Position numbers and translations under genes: made by a program. The notes below the pieces were generated by a model. That model did no database searches. It was not told the origin of the DNA and saw nothing but the letters and a program-made list of their open reading frames with translations. A DNA stretch of 64,000 nt from assembly GCF_007680605.1 (NCBI RefSeq), contig NZ_VEIO01000001.1:2237276-2301275 (forward strand). The letters run 5' to 3'. Numbering within the stretch: position 1 is the first letter of the stretch; every line of letters starts with the position of its first letter. This DNA is from Paenibacillus xylanexedens (GTDB taxonomy: Bacteria; Bacillota; Bacilli; Paenibacillales; Paenibacillaceae). Of the stretch, positions 17,217 through 25,455 are shown in pieces.

Positions 17217-18674
17217 ATGCCCGCTAAAACCGGCATGCAGTATTGTGAACGAATTAACGCCCAGACCGTACCCTGCTGGTATAAAGGAGAACTGCTTACT
17301 GCTAAACGCTCCGAGCACATCGCCTTCTCCGGTTTGATGAAAACTCAAATGAATATGTACGACCTGCAGTATGACCCACTGCTTACTGAACTTATGACCT
17401 ATCCTTCTCCTACCGATGGAAAGCCTGTAGGGTTGTCCTTTCTGCCTCCAACCAGCGTCAACGATCTCCGTAAACGCCGTGAAGCGATGACGATATGGGC
17501 TCAGGCTCATCACGGTTTTCTGGGACGCTCACCCGATTACATGAACACGGCGATGATGGCGTTTTTTACCGCTGCCGACTTGTTGAACGATCTCTCCCCG
17601 CAATATGCTGAAAATCTGAGGAATTACTACGCCTATTGCCGTGATCATGACATCACACTATCCCATGCCTTTATTCAGCCACATGCTAGTAAAATTTCAG
17701 GACAGATGGATGCTACTGAAGATGCCATTGCTGCCAAGGTTGTCGATCGGACTGATGAAGGACTCATTATAAACGGTGCATTTATGATGGCCACACAAGC
17801 CGTGACTTCAGATGAAATTTTTGTCTATCCATCCCCTTCTCCTGCACCTTTTGATGATGAAAATCCATTTGCTTTTTCGTTTGCCGTGCCTAATGATCTG
17901 CCTGGCATCACTCTGATCTGCCGAGATACGTATGCAGCTGAATCCAACTACAATTATCCCTTAAGCTCCAGATATGAGGAGATGGACAATATCGTCATCT
18001 TTGACCACGTGCTTGTGCCGCATAACCGCATTTTTTTTGCAGGTCATGAGCAGATGTCTTCGACTCTTTTCAGCGGCAGTAACTTCCATATCCATGCGGG
18101 GCATCAAGTGTTATGTCGTTATATTGCCAAAACCGAATTTATGCTCGGCACCATTCAGCTGTTAACCGAAACGCTGGATCTGTCGAACGAGGCGCATGTT
18201 ATAGAAAAAACCGCACGTGTTCTCGCAGGCCTTGAATCCTTAAGAGCACTTGCTCTAGCTGCTGAGGCAGGCGCAATACCGGACGGACGAGGATATATCC
18301 TGCCAGCTCCTAAACCGCTTATGGCTGCCAATCTTCTCTATCCGAAACTGTATCCTGAAATGATCGAGATATTGCAGTTGCTCAGTTCCAGCGGCATGAT
18401 CATGATTCCACAGGAAGAGGATTTCCAGTCCGAGCCGGCTGACGCTTTAAACGTCTATCTCAAAGGCTCCGACATGGAATCCAAAGAACGAAACGCACTG
18501 TTCCGCCTGATCTGGGAACTTGGTGCAGGCTCATTCGGAGGCAGACAGACTCAGTTTGAACGATTTTTCTTTGGTAACACCATTACCGTTTCAAATCGCT
18601 TATATAAAGCCAGTTCTCAAGATCATTCTCAACAAGAACGTGTTCGTCATTTCCTCGGAAACCTTGCACGGTAA
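17217..18674 (+). CDS. HpaB-family flavin-dependent monooxygenase (4-hydroxyphenylacetate 3-hydroxylase-like)
   Basis: A 485-residue protein of the HpaB/acyl-CoA dehydrogenase-fold monooxygenase family, which uses reduced flavin to hydroxylate phenols to catechols. Family features are the N-terminal LRKRREAMTIWAQAHHGFLG with YMNTAM, the FIQPHASKI and ATQAVTSDEIFVYP flavin-site region, and the C-terminal GAGSFGGRQTQFERFF. The ATG at 17217 follows AGAGGTG. No HpaC-type reductase lies beside it, but a nitroreductase-family protein and a flavodoxin on the converging Fur-controlled operon could supply reduced flavin. The substrate is unknown; a phenolic iron ligand or siderophore precursor would fit the Fur box (inference). 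Confidence 0.85.
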   Translation: MPAKTGMQYCERINAQTVPCWYKGELLTAKRSEHIAFSGLMKTQMNMYDLQYDPLLTELMTYPSPTDGKPVGLSFLPPTSVNDLRKRREAMTIWAQAHHGFLGRSPDYMNTAMMAFFTAADLLNDLSPQYAENLRNYYAYCRDHDITLSHAFIQPHASKISGQMDATEDAIAAKVVDRTDEGLIINGAFMMATQAVTSDEIFVYPSPSPAPFDDENPFAFSFAVPNDLPGITLICRDTYAAESNYNYPLSSRYEEMDNIVIFDHVLVPHNRIFFAGHEQMSSTLFSGSNFHIHAGHQVLCRYIAKTEFMLGTIQLLTETLDLSNEAHVIEKTARVLAGLESLRALALAAEAGAIPDGRGYILPAPKPLMAANLLYPKLYPEMIEILQLLSSSGMIMIPQEEDFQSEPADALNVYLKGSDMESKERNALFRLIWELGAGSFGGRQTQFERFFFGNTITVSNRLYKASSQDHSQQERVRHFLGNLAR

Positions 18675-18707
18675 CATTCACTGAATCAAATATCCGTAAG
18701 CGCACCC

Positions 18708-18734
18708 GGCAACGCAGCTGTCAGGCTCGTTGCC
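18708..18734. terminator. Hairpin between convergent genes
   Basis: GGCAACG and CGTTGCC pair, with an inner AGC/GCT, between the HpaB-like and nitroreductase stop codons. There is no T run, so termination is inferred from position and symmetry. Confidence 0.45.
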
Positions 18735-18736
18735 CT

Positions 18737-19303
18737 TCACACCAAATGGTCATATACCGTCATGAGTTCAGAAGCTGGTCTACCTGTTGCCACACTGGAT
18801 AATCCACACTGCTCACCGTAACCGATATGAAATACGCCGAGCACCCTTTCGCTCGATGTAAGTCCCATCAAGTTCATGAATACGGGATGTTGCTGATAAT
18901 CATTCATCTTCCAGACCGCGTGTACCCCCTGTTCAGCAGCCAGAATAGAGAATCGCTTGCTCCATGCCTTCGCAGGCAAAACATGATCCTCTGGGGAATT
19001 GCCGGGGGCAACCACCACCAAATGAGCCGGGATCGCTTCCGTGTATTGATACGCAGCCCAGCTCCCGTGAGAATCCGCAAGATGAGGCGGATAACTCTGC
19101 CTTACAGCTTCCATATAGAGCTGTCGCCCTTCACCCGAAAATAGCATAAAACGCCAGGGTGCCGGACTCATAACATATAAAGATGGATCAGCTTCATCCA
19201 GCAGCTTTCTTATGACAGCTTGAGGTACAGGCATGGAGCTGAACTCACATGTTCCTGCTCTTCTTTTTCCATTACCGATATCTTGCCTGAATAACGTTGT
19301 CAC
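18737..19303 (-). CDS. Nitroreductase-family protein
   Basis: About 188 residues of a nitroreductase-like FMN protein: an RRAGT start, PVPQAVIRKLLDEADPS, SPAPWRFMLFSGEGR, and SILAAEQGVHAVWKMN. These enzymes reduce quinones, nitro compounds or free flavins with NAD(P)H. I chose GTG 19303, which follows GGAGGAGGG; an in-frame start 11 codons earlier lacks a site. It is last in a Fur-controlled operon after flavodoxin and an unknown protein, and converges on the HpaB-like gene. A flavin reductase role for HpaB is a reasonable guess. Confidence 0.8.
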   Translation of the reverse strand: MTTLFRQDIGNGKRRAGTCEFSSMPVPQAVIRKLLDEADPSLYVMSPAPWRFMLFSGEGRQLYMEAVRQSYPPHLADSHGSWAAYQYTEAIPAHLVVVAPGNSPEDHVLPAKAWSKRFSILAAEQGVHAVWKMNDYQQHPVFMNLMGLTSSERVLGVFHIGYGEQCGLSSVATGRPASELMTVYDHLV

Positions 19304-19348
19304 CTGTATTCCCTCCTCCGAGATAAGTGCTATCAAGAGCTCCGAGTG

Positions 19349-20155
19349 TCACATCAACCATGTTTTTTGTGGCTTCGTCCCTTCCGTTCTCCAACGGTCC
19401 ACTTCTTCATGCACACGGATCTTATCTCTTGCGGTAAAGCGCTCTGATTCTTGCTCCTCGGCAACGGGAATGCTGTCCCGAACAAGACGGATGTAATCCA
19501 TCGAACGCTGTAATGATTGGCGGCCTGGTATGTACCTGATCTTCCGCCCTTCCAGCAGGCAGTAAATTTCAATCATGCCCGGCAACTTGCCAAATGCTTC
19601 CCAGCAAAACACGCTGACCATATGCTGAAAGGCTTCCACGACGTTGGCATCATGAACCACCATATATTTCTGAACAAGCAGTTTATCCCAGCCTTCTGGT
19701 TGCCAAGCCGCCTGAAAGATGACGGACAAAGACATCTGTAAAGAAGGCACTTCGGTTTTCCATTGTTCATACAAGATCGCAGGCCGCTTCAAATCATCAT
19801 TCGCTGCAATGGCCAGTGACAATTCATCGATCATTTTCTGCTTTACATCCCAATAATGAAGAACGGAATCAAAACCGTCCGTTTTTCTAGGCCACCATTT
19901 TTCGAGTACATATTGAATCGGGATTTCTTTGCGTACGTCAGGGTCCACACTGTAAAAATGATTAATGGCATGGCTCACCGCATATTGTACACGATGTCTC
20001 CATTGTAGCGCTGGACGTTGCTCAGCCGATGGTTCAGGGCGGATAAACCGATGCGGGCTACGCAACATCTCTTCCAGCTTATAGTCCTCAAGCAAACGTT
20101 CAGGGAGCCCGTCGCTCCCCTGAGCCTTTGCTGTATAGGCATCACGCTGCAGCAT
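19349..20155 (-). CDS. Unrecognised protein between flavodoxin and nitroreductase
   Basis: A 268-residue soluble protein I do not recognise. It begins MLQRDAYTAKAQG and contains HRVQYAVSHAINHFYSVDPD, a Trp/Lys-rich VLEKWWPRK segment, MIEIYCLLEGRKIRYIP and, near the end, SMDYIRLVRDSIPV. The GMIEIYCLLEG...IRY pattern is loosely like the core of PD-(D/E)XK nucleases, but I cannot confirm it. I chose ATG 20155 (six bases after the flavodoxin stop) rather than an earlier in-frame ATG inside flavodoxin. It lies within a Fur-controlled operon, so it is probably made under iron starvation. Confidence 0.65.
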   Translation of the reverse strand: MLQRDAYTAKAQGSDGLPERLLEDYKLEEMLRSPHRFIRPEPSAEQRPALQWRHRVQYAVSHAINHFYSVDPDVRKEIPIQYVLEKWWPRKTDGFDSVLHYWDVKQKMIDELSLAIAANDDLKRPAILYEQWKTEVPSLQMSLSVIFQAAWQPEGWDKLLVQKYMVVHDANVVEAFQHMVSVFCWEAFGKLPGMIEIYCLLEGRKIRYIPGRQSLQRSMDYIRLVRDSIPVAEEQESERFTARDKIRVHEEVDRWRTEGTKPQKTWLM

Positions 20156-20160
20156 TTCGA

Positions 20161-20613
20161 TCAGGATATCTCCGCACCAGCAGTAACAAAACGTCTGCCG
20201 AAATCCCGGCATGATTCTTTTTCCTGCTCCAGCGGACTGTATTCAATTTTCAACATCTCTGGTGATACTTCCGCCCCGCGTTCCTTCAGCTTCTCCGCTG
20301 TTAGATCGACTGCTCCGCAAAATTGTTCATAGGACGTATCTCCGCTTCCGAAGACAGCCGCTCTCTTTCCGTGCAAATCAAGCTCATCCAGTTCTTCATA
20401 GAAGTCCAGAAATTCATCCGGCAGTTCACCATCTCCCCATGTGTACACACCAATCATAAAGCCCTCATAATTCAAAACTTCTGCGGCATTAAAGTCGGTT
20501 ACAGATTTCAAGTCAACTTCATGACCACTTGCTGTAATGCCTTCCACAATAAGTTCGGCAATCTCTTCCGTGTTCCCTGTCATACTGGCATAAGCCACTA
20601 ACCATTTAGCCAT
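20161..20613 (-). CDS. Flavodoxin
   Basis: A 150-residue flavodoxin, a small FMN electron carrier that replaces ferredoxin when iron is short. The FMN phosphate loop is SMTGNTEE at 10-17. Other family segments are the aromatic-flanked GVYTWGDGELPDEF and AVFGSGDTSYEQFCGAVD. It is first in an operon whose promoter carries a Fur box in its spacer, the classic iron-sparing arrangement. Likely partners are the ferredoxin/flavodoxin-NADP reductase encoded at 39.7 kb and possibly the downstream nitroreductase. Confidence 0.95.
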   Translation of the reverse strand: MAKWLVAYASMTGNTEEIAELIVEGITASGHEVDLKSVTDFNAAEVLNYEGFMIGVYTWGDGELPDEFLDFYEELDELDLHGKRAAVFGSGDTSYEQFCGAVDLTAEKLKERGAEVSPEMLKIEYSPLEQEKESCRDFGRRFVTAGAEIS

Positions 20614-20696
20614 CTATTGTCCCTCACTTTGGTTTCTTATTATGGATTTAATTCCTTAAAATACGTTCCGAATAGATTGCAAACTGCAATAACAAA

Positions 20697-20726
20697 ATCA
20701 TAAGTGATAATGATTATCATTGTCAA
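20697..20726 (-). promoter_or_regulatory. Fur-controlled promoter of the flavodoxin operon
   Basis: On the minus strand TTGACA (20726-20721) and TATGAT (20702-20697) are 18 bases apart. The spacer is filled by TGATAATGATTATCA (20705-20719), an exact 7-1-7 Fur box. Fur binding would block RNA polymerase directly. Confidence 0.92.
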
Positions 20727-20868
20727 ATTAATTTTATTCAGATTTTAGTTTTATGATGTGTCGAAATTCATCTATACATTGCCCAAATCCCCTGAGGCTA
20801 ACTGGCGTACAGCCCCTTTTTTGTTGTACAATAGTATCCAAATGAATTTTAAGGATGGATAAACCACT

Positions 20869-21732
20869 ATGTACGTAGCTAAGAACTGGAAAGACTATGA
20901 AGTAATCGATACGGGAGGCGGCGAGAAGCTGGAGCGCTGGGGAGATGTCATCTTGCGCAGACCTGATCCGCAGATCATCTGGCCGCTTGAACAAGAAACC
21001 CACGAATGGCGCCAAGCTCACGGTCACTATCATCGCAGCTCTTCTGGCGGGGGAAGCTGGGATATGAAAAAGCCCATTCCTGAACGCTGGACGATCGGAT
21101 ATGAAAACCTGAAATTCCATATTAAACCGACAAGCTTCAAACACACCGGATTGTTCCCCGAACAAGCTGCCAACTGGAGCTGGATGATGGATAAAATTTC
21201 GAATGCAGGACGCCCCATCTCTGTCTTGAACCTATTCGCCTACACTGGCGGAGCAACCGTAGCAGCGGCATACGCTGGCGCTTCTGTTGTACACTGTGAT
21301 GCAGCGAAAGGTATGGTTCAATGGGCGAAAGAAAATGTGCAATTGTCCGGACTTGCTGATCGCCCTGTTCGTTTCATCACCGATGATGTGTTCAAATTTG
21401 TACAGCGCGAGCAGCGCCGTGGTAACAAATACGATGCGATTATTATGGACCCGCCTTCTTATGGACGTGGCCCGAACGGTGAAACATGGAAACTGGAGGA
21501 AAACCTCTATCCTTTCCTGAAATCCTGTATGACGATTCTTTCGGATAATCCGTTGTTTATGCTTGTAAACTCTTATACCACAGGTATCTCTTCAACGGTA
21601 TTACGAAACATGCTGACGATGACGATGTCTGCCAAGTATGGTGGAGAGATTACTGCCGGAGAAATCGGATTACCGATTACACGCAGCGGTCTGGATCTGC
21701 CTTGCGGTATTTTGGGCCGCTGGGAGTCCTGA
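20869..21732 (+). CDS. Class I SAM-dependent methyltransferase, RlmI/RlmK-like
   Basis: A 287-residue methyltransferase. The SAM site is visible as LNLFAYTGGATVAAAYAGA with the following acidic residue in VVHCDAAKGMVQWAKEN, and the catalytic-type motif is MDPPSYGRGPNGE. The FAYTGG and DPPSYGRG combination is that of 23S rRNA cytosine-C5 methyltransferase relatives, though N-terminal RNA-binding PUA features are not evident. Its last base overlaps the start of a pseudouridine synthase gene, so both may act on RNA. The exact target base is unknown. Confidence 0.82.
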   Translation: MYVAKNWKDYEVIDTGGGEKLERWGDVILRRPDPQIIWPLEQETHEWRQAHGHYHRSSSGGGSWDMKKPIPERWTIGYENLKFHIKPTSFKHTGLFPEQAANWSWMMDKISNAGRPISVLNLFAYTGGATVAAAYAGASVVHCDAAKGMVQWAKENVQLSGLADRPVRFITDDVFKFVQREQRRGNKYDAIIMDPPSYGRGPNGETWKLEENLYPFLKSCMTILSDNPLFMLVNSYTTGISSTVLRNMLTMTMSAKYGGEITAGEIGLPITRSGLDLPCGILGRWES

Positions 21733-22466
21733 TGATGTCTCATGATGTACAAAAAACTGGAGATATCGAGATTCTGTATGAGGATAATCATTTGTTAGGC
21801 ATTACGAAGCCGGTGAATGTCCCTACGCAGGAAGATGCTTCCGGTGATCCGGATCTGCTCACTTTACTCAAACAGGATCTGAAAGAACGTTATAATAAAC
21901 CTGGTAATGTATATCTGGGGCTGGTGCATCGTCTGGATCGCCCGGTTGGAGGTGCCATGATCTTTGCCAAAACTTCCAAAGCCGCTTCCCGATTGTCTGA
22001 GACTGTGCGTGGACGTCACTTCCGTAAAATCTATGCAGCTGTTGTTCATGGCAAGTTGCCAGCACGTCAGGCCACATTGAAGCACACCCTGTTAAAAGAC
22101 AGCAAAACGAACACCGTAACCGCTGTACCCAAAGGTACACCTGGTGGTAAAGATGCCGTTCTAGACTACGAGGTCATCGGAGAAACCGATCGTTACAGCC
22201 TCGTGCATATCGAGCTTCATACAGGTCGATCTCATCAGATACGTGTGCAGATGAAAGAAGCCGGCTGTCCACTATTCGGAGATCAGAAATATGGTGCCAA
22301 AATAAACAAACCGGGACAACAGATCGCGTTATGGTCTGTCATTGCCGCTCTGCCCCATCCTGTGACCAAAGAGGAAGTTGTGCTACAATCCCTGCCTGCA
22401 CGAGAGTTTCCTTGGGCTGAATGGCCTTTGGATATATACGAAAAAGCTTTCGCCTTGAAGATATAA
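21732..22466 (+). CDS. RluA-family pseudouridine synthase
   Basis: A 244-residue enzyme converting uridine to pseudouridine in RNA. The catalytic Asp lies in LVHRLDRPVGG. Other family motifs are ILYEDNHLLGITKP near the N-terminus and HTGRSHQIRVQM. It lacks an S4 domain, which suggests a minimal RluA-type enzyme. The start ATG at 21732 overlaps the stop of the methyltransferase gene (TGATGATG); the next ATG, three bases on, is equally possible. The unit ends at the terminator at 22522. Confidence 0.93.
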   Translation: MMSHDVQKTGDIEILYEDNHLLGITKPVNVPTQEDASGDPDLLTLLKQDLKERYNKPGNVYLGLVHRLDRPVGGAMIFAKTSKAASRLSETVRGRHFRKIYAAVVHGKLPARQATLKHTLLKDSKTNTVTAVPKGTPGGKDAVLDYEVIGETDRYSLVHIELHTGRSHQIRVQMKEAGCPLFGDQKYGAKINKPGQQIALWSVIAALPHPVTKEEVVLQSLPAREFPWAEWPLDIYEKAFALKI

Positions 22467-22521
22467 ACTGCATATAAGCAGATTGGATGAACTAGAAGCA
22501 GTAGCTGTCTGCACCTGTAAC

Positions 22522-22559
22522 GTGTCGTTCGGATGCTACATCCGGGCGGCACTTTTTTT
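22522..22559 (+). terminator. Terminator of the methyltransferase/pseudouridine synthase operon
   Basis: GTGTCG/CGGCAC and CGGATG/CATCCG form a two-part stem followed by seven T residues. Confidence 0.88.
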
Positions 22560-22629
22560 AATCGAAAAATCATATAACAACTCTCTCTGTGTATATTATT
22601 TTAAACTTCAAAGACAGGAGCCGATATTC

Positions 22630-22986
22630 ATGACCCCGTTCACAAGGCAGGTTGTCGCCATTATTGCTGCGATCCCTGAAGGAAAGGTAATGACGTATGG
22701 ACAGATTGCAGCCTGCGCTGGAAGCCCAAGGGCGGCAAGACAGGTCGTTCGTATTCTGCACTCTATGAGCCGGAAGGAACGCTTACCCTGGCACCGGGTC
22801 GTCAATGCGAAAGGACAAATTGCCATACCTGATGAAGAATCACGCATGATGCAGGAAACCGAGCTCGTCAGTGAAGGTGTGGAATTCCAGCTTGGTGGGA
22901 ACATCGATCTCCAACGTTTCGGTCATAAACCTGATCCAGACTGGTTACTGCATGATGTGACTTCTATTAAAAATGAAAATAAGTGA
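22630..22986 (+). CDS. Alkyltransferase-like protein (ATL)
   Basis: A 118-residue relative of O6-alkylguanine-DNA alkyltransferase. The active-site PCHR motif reads PWHRVVNAKG, so Trp54 replaces the acceptor cysteine; such ATL proteins bind alkylated guanine, flip it out and recruit nucleotide excision repair instead of repairing directly. The helix-turn-helix region with the flipping Tyr and Arg is visible as MTYGQIAACAGSPRAARQV. ATG 22630 follows ACAGGAG. It is a single-gene unit between two terminators. Confidence 0.92.
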   Translation: MTPFTRQVVAIIAAIPEGKVMTYGQIAACAGSPRAARQVVRILHSMSRKERLPWHRVVNAKGQIAIPDEESRMMQETELVSEGVEFQLGGNIDLQRFGHKPDPDWLLHDVTSIKNENK

Positions 22987-23030
22987 CAGCACATTTTTTC
23001 GTTTGCTTAGTGATATGTCGTTTTCAAAAC

Positions 23031-23096
23031 AAAAAAGAGAACTCTCGTTGCCGTAGAAGATATATCCTACTGGCAGCCTGAGAGTTCTCTTTCTCT
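23031..23096. terminator. Bidirectional terminator
   Basis: AGAGAACTCTC (23036-23046) and GAGAGTTCTCT (23080-23090) pair perfectly, with an inner GCCGTAG/CTACTGGC stem. The left side is A-rich and the right side T-rich, serving the ATL gene (plus) and the MFS gene (minus). Confidence 0.9.
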
Positions 23097-23126
23097 TATT
23101 TATCGTTAGAGATTTCAAGTCTAATG

Positions 23127-24644
23127 TTACGCTGTTGCCACTTTTTTAGCCTTTTCTTTCTCTGCGTTTACCGGCTCGGTAGCCGGCTTCGTCTTCTGAA
23201 TGAAGAAAGCCATAATCAGTGCTGCAATTGTCATAAAGGTGGCCACCGTAAAGGCATAGTTGACACCATAGATGGTTGCATCTGCTGTAGCAGCCAGCAC
23301 CGCTGTTTTGTTGTTCGGGTCAATTGTACCTGTAGCCATCGTTTCCGCCAGATGCGACTTGAGCTTGCTACTCATGATCGTTACAAGAATCGCTGTACCG
23401 ATCGCACCTGCCACTGTACGGAGTGTGTTCGACATCGCTGTACCATGTGCATTAAGTCGTTGAGGCAATTGATTCAGACCAGCCGTCTGAATCGGCATCA
23501 TCAGCATCGACATACCAAACATACGAGCAGTGTAGATAAACATCATGTATCCATACGTGGTGTCAATGGCCAAACGGCTGAGTCCCCATGTGGTAACCGC
23601 TGTAATAGCCAGCCCCGTAACGGAGAGCCAACGTGCACCCACTTTATCGAAGATGCGACCTGTAATCGGAGACATAATACCCATTAAGATGGCACCTGGC
23701 ATCATGAGCAAGCCGGATTCAATCGGTGAGAACCCACGGATATTTTGCAAAAAGATTGGGAGCAAGATCATACCTGCAAACATTGCCATCGTAACAAGCA
23801 TATTAATAATGGTTGTTAAGGTATACATGTTGTATTTGAAAATACGGAACTCCAAAAGCGGATGATCGGTCGTCAACTGACGAATAACAAACAGAATTAG
23901 GGAAATGGCACCAACGACGAGGCAGCTGATGACAACAGCACTTCCCCATCCGTCTGTACCCGCATCACTGAAACCATACAGCAAACTACCGAATCCGAGT
24001 GTGGATAGGATTACGCCAACGGAGTCCAGTTTCGGCTTGGACTGACGTGTTACGTTTTTGACAAACGCAATACCAATCGCTGTTGCGATGACGGAGAATG
24101 GCAGAATGATGTAGAACAACAATCTCCAGGAATAGTGCTCAACGATATAACCGGACAATGTAGGACCAATTGCTGGTGCGAGAATCATGGCAATCCCCAT
24201 CGTTCCCATCGCCTGTCCACGCTTCTCAATCGGGAAAATCGTCAGAAATACAACGGTCATCAGCGGCATCAGAATACCGGCACCTGCAGCTTGAATAACA
24301 CGGCCGACCATAAGAATCGAGAAGTTCGGACTTAGTCCGCAGACTAGCGTACCGATCGTAAATAAAGTCATAGCTGTTATGAAAATTTGCCGTGTTGAGA
24401 ATTTGGCAATCAAGTATGCCGTAACCGGGATTAACACCCCGTTGACAAGCATGTAGCCCGTAGTAAGCCACTGGGCTTTGTTCGGCCCGATGCCGAGATC
24501 CTCCATAATTTTGGGAAGAGCCACGTTCATCAGGGTCTGGTTCAAAAATGCCACAAAGGCACCAATTAGCAAGGCCGCTACAATGGGGCCTTTCTTGATG
24601 TTGTCCATCGCAGAAGATGGAGCTGTAGCAGTGGTTGCGCTCAT
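23127..24644 (-). CDS. DHA2-family (EmrB/QacA-type) MFS drug transporter
   Basis: A 505-residue transporter with about 14 membrane segments. Motif A region and the antiporter motif are visible: AKFSTRQIFITAM, GRVIQAAGAGILMPLM, and GIAMILAPAIGPTLSGYIVE (motif C, marking proton antiporters). A hydrophilic Lys/Glu-rich tail follows. It probably exports hydrophobic drugs or cations using the proton gradient. It starts inside the stop of a MarR gene (ATGA overlap) and belongs to the same operon. Confidence 0.93.
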   Translation of the reverse strand: MSATTATAPSSAMDNIKKGPIVAALLIGAFVAFLNQTLMNVALPKIMEDLGIGPNKAQWLTTGYMLVNGVLIPVTAYLIAKFSTRQIFITAMTLFTIGTLVCGLSPNFSILMVGRVIQAAGAGILMPLMTVVFLTIFPIEKRGQAMGTMGIAMILAPAIGPTLSGYIVEHYSWRLLFYIILPFSVIATAIGIAFVKNVTRQSKPKLDSVGVILSTLGFGSLLYGFSDAGTDGWGSAVVISCLVVGAISLILFVIRQLTTDHPLLEFRIFKYNMYTLTTIINMLVTMAMFAGMILLPIFLQNIRGFSPIESGLLMMPGAILMGIMSPITGRIFDKVGARWLSVTGLAITAVTTWGLSRLAIDTTYGYMMFIYTARMFGMSMLMMPIQTAGLNQLPQRLNAHGTAMSNTLRTVAGAIGTAILVTIMSSKLKSHLAETMATGTIDPNNKTAVLAATADATIYGVNYAFTVATFMTIAALIMAFFIQKTKPATEPVNAEKEKAKKVATA

Positions 24645-25087
24645 AAGTTGTTCATCTCTCTTCCTTGTAACTTTTCAACCATTAGACTATGAATGCGAAG
24701 CAGGTGTTCTAGATCTTCCTTCGAGATTTCCAGTATAGGTGATACACGCTCCATCCAGAGTTGTTGTGTCTCCTGTTGAGCCTTTTCCCCTTTGGCTGTG
24801 ATCTGCAGCACCACAGAGCGACGGTCTGCATCAGAACGTGTCCGTATGATGTACTCGCCCTTCACGAGACGTTCTACAACAGCGCTCATTGAACTACTAC
24901 CCATATGGCACAGATCAGCAATCTCGTTAATGCCAAGAGCAGGCCGCTCCTTGAGGATGGATAACACCATAAACTGAATCGAAGTTAACTCTATATCCTT
25001 GTTTTCATTCCAGAATGCCCGGAAAAGCATCTGATTCACTTGTCGAAATGAATTGATAATGTAAAATACTTCGTACGTATCCGTCAT
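24641..25087 (-). CDS. MarR-family repressor of the MFS pump
   Basis: A 148-residue winged-helix regulator: TSIQFMVLSILKERPALGIN, the recognition region SSSMSAVVERLVKGEYIIRT and the wing DADRRSVVLQIT. It precedes the MFS gene with a four-base overlap, so it is very likely an autorepressor whose release by a drug induces efflux. A 20-base palindrome sits just after its predicted transcription start. Confidence 0.93.
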   Translation of the reverse strand: MTDTYEVFYIINSFRQVNQMLFRAFWNENKDIELTSIQFMVLSILKERPALGINEIADLCHMGSSSMSAVVERLVKGEYIIRTRSDADRRSVVLQITAKGEKAQQETQQLWMERVSPILEISKEDLEHLLRIHSLMVEKLQGREMNNL

Positions 25088-25115
25088 TGTTTCACCCTTT
25101 TACTTATGGAATATA

Positions 25116-25180
25116 ATATTTCGTGTACGAAATATCAGGGGAACAATTACTTATTATAACAAAAATATTTACATAGTCAA
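25116..25180 (-). promoter_or_regulatory. Promoter and operator of the marR-MFS operon
   Basis: Minus strand TTGACT (25180-25175), 16 bases, TATAAT (25158-25153). The predicted start is near 25146. The palindrome ATATTTCGTGTACGAAATAT (25116-25135) has nine-base perfect arms and lies at about +11 to +30, where a bound MarR dimer would block transcription. Confidence 0.82.
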
Positions 25181-25355
25181 CTCTTTACATATGATTTCAA
25201 GAAAATAATATTAAGACATATTATATTTGATATATACATTATATAAGCAAGCCCAATAGTAGCTAATCAGTTTGGTTGTAGCTTTTCCCTGAACGATGAG
25301 ATTATGCACCATGGTCTGGACCTTTGACGTTTGTAGTTCTTGTCATCACAGAAGC
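25181..25355. other. AT-rich gap without a recognised element
   Basis: Between the marR promoter and the terminator of the next operon (total gene-free stretch 25088-25455) I see no open reading frame with a ribosome site, RNA structure or operator. Confidence 0.5.
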
Positions 25356-25396
25356 AAAAAACCTCGATCCCACCTAAGGTGAAATCGGGGTTTGGT
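25356..25396 (-). terminator. Terminator of the CoA-disulfide reductase operon
   Basis: AACCTCGAT with CACC pairs with GGTG and ATCGGGGTT around a short loop; on the minus strand six T residues follow. Confidence 0.85.
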
Positions 25397-25455
25397 TGAT
25401 AAATTTACGAAGTTTGAAATAAGATCCGTTTTAACTTTTGATTAATATACACATT

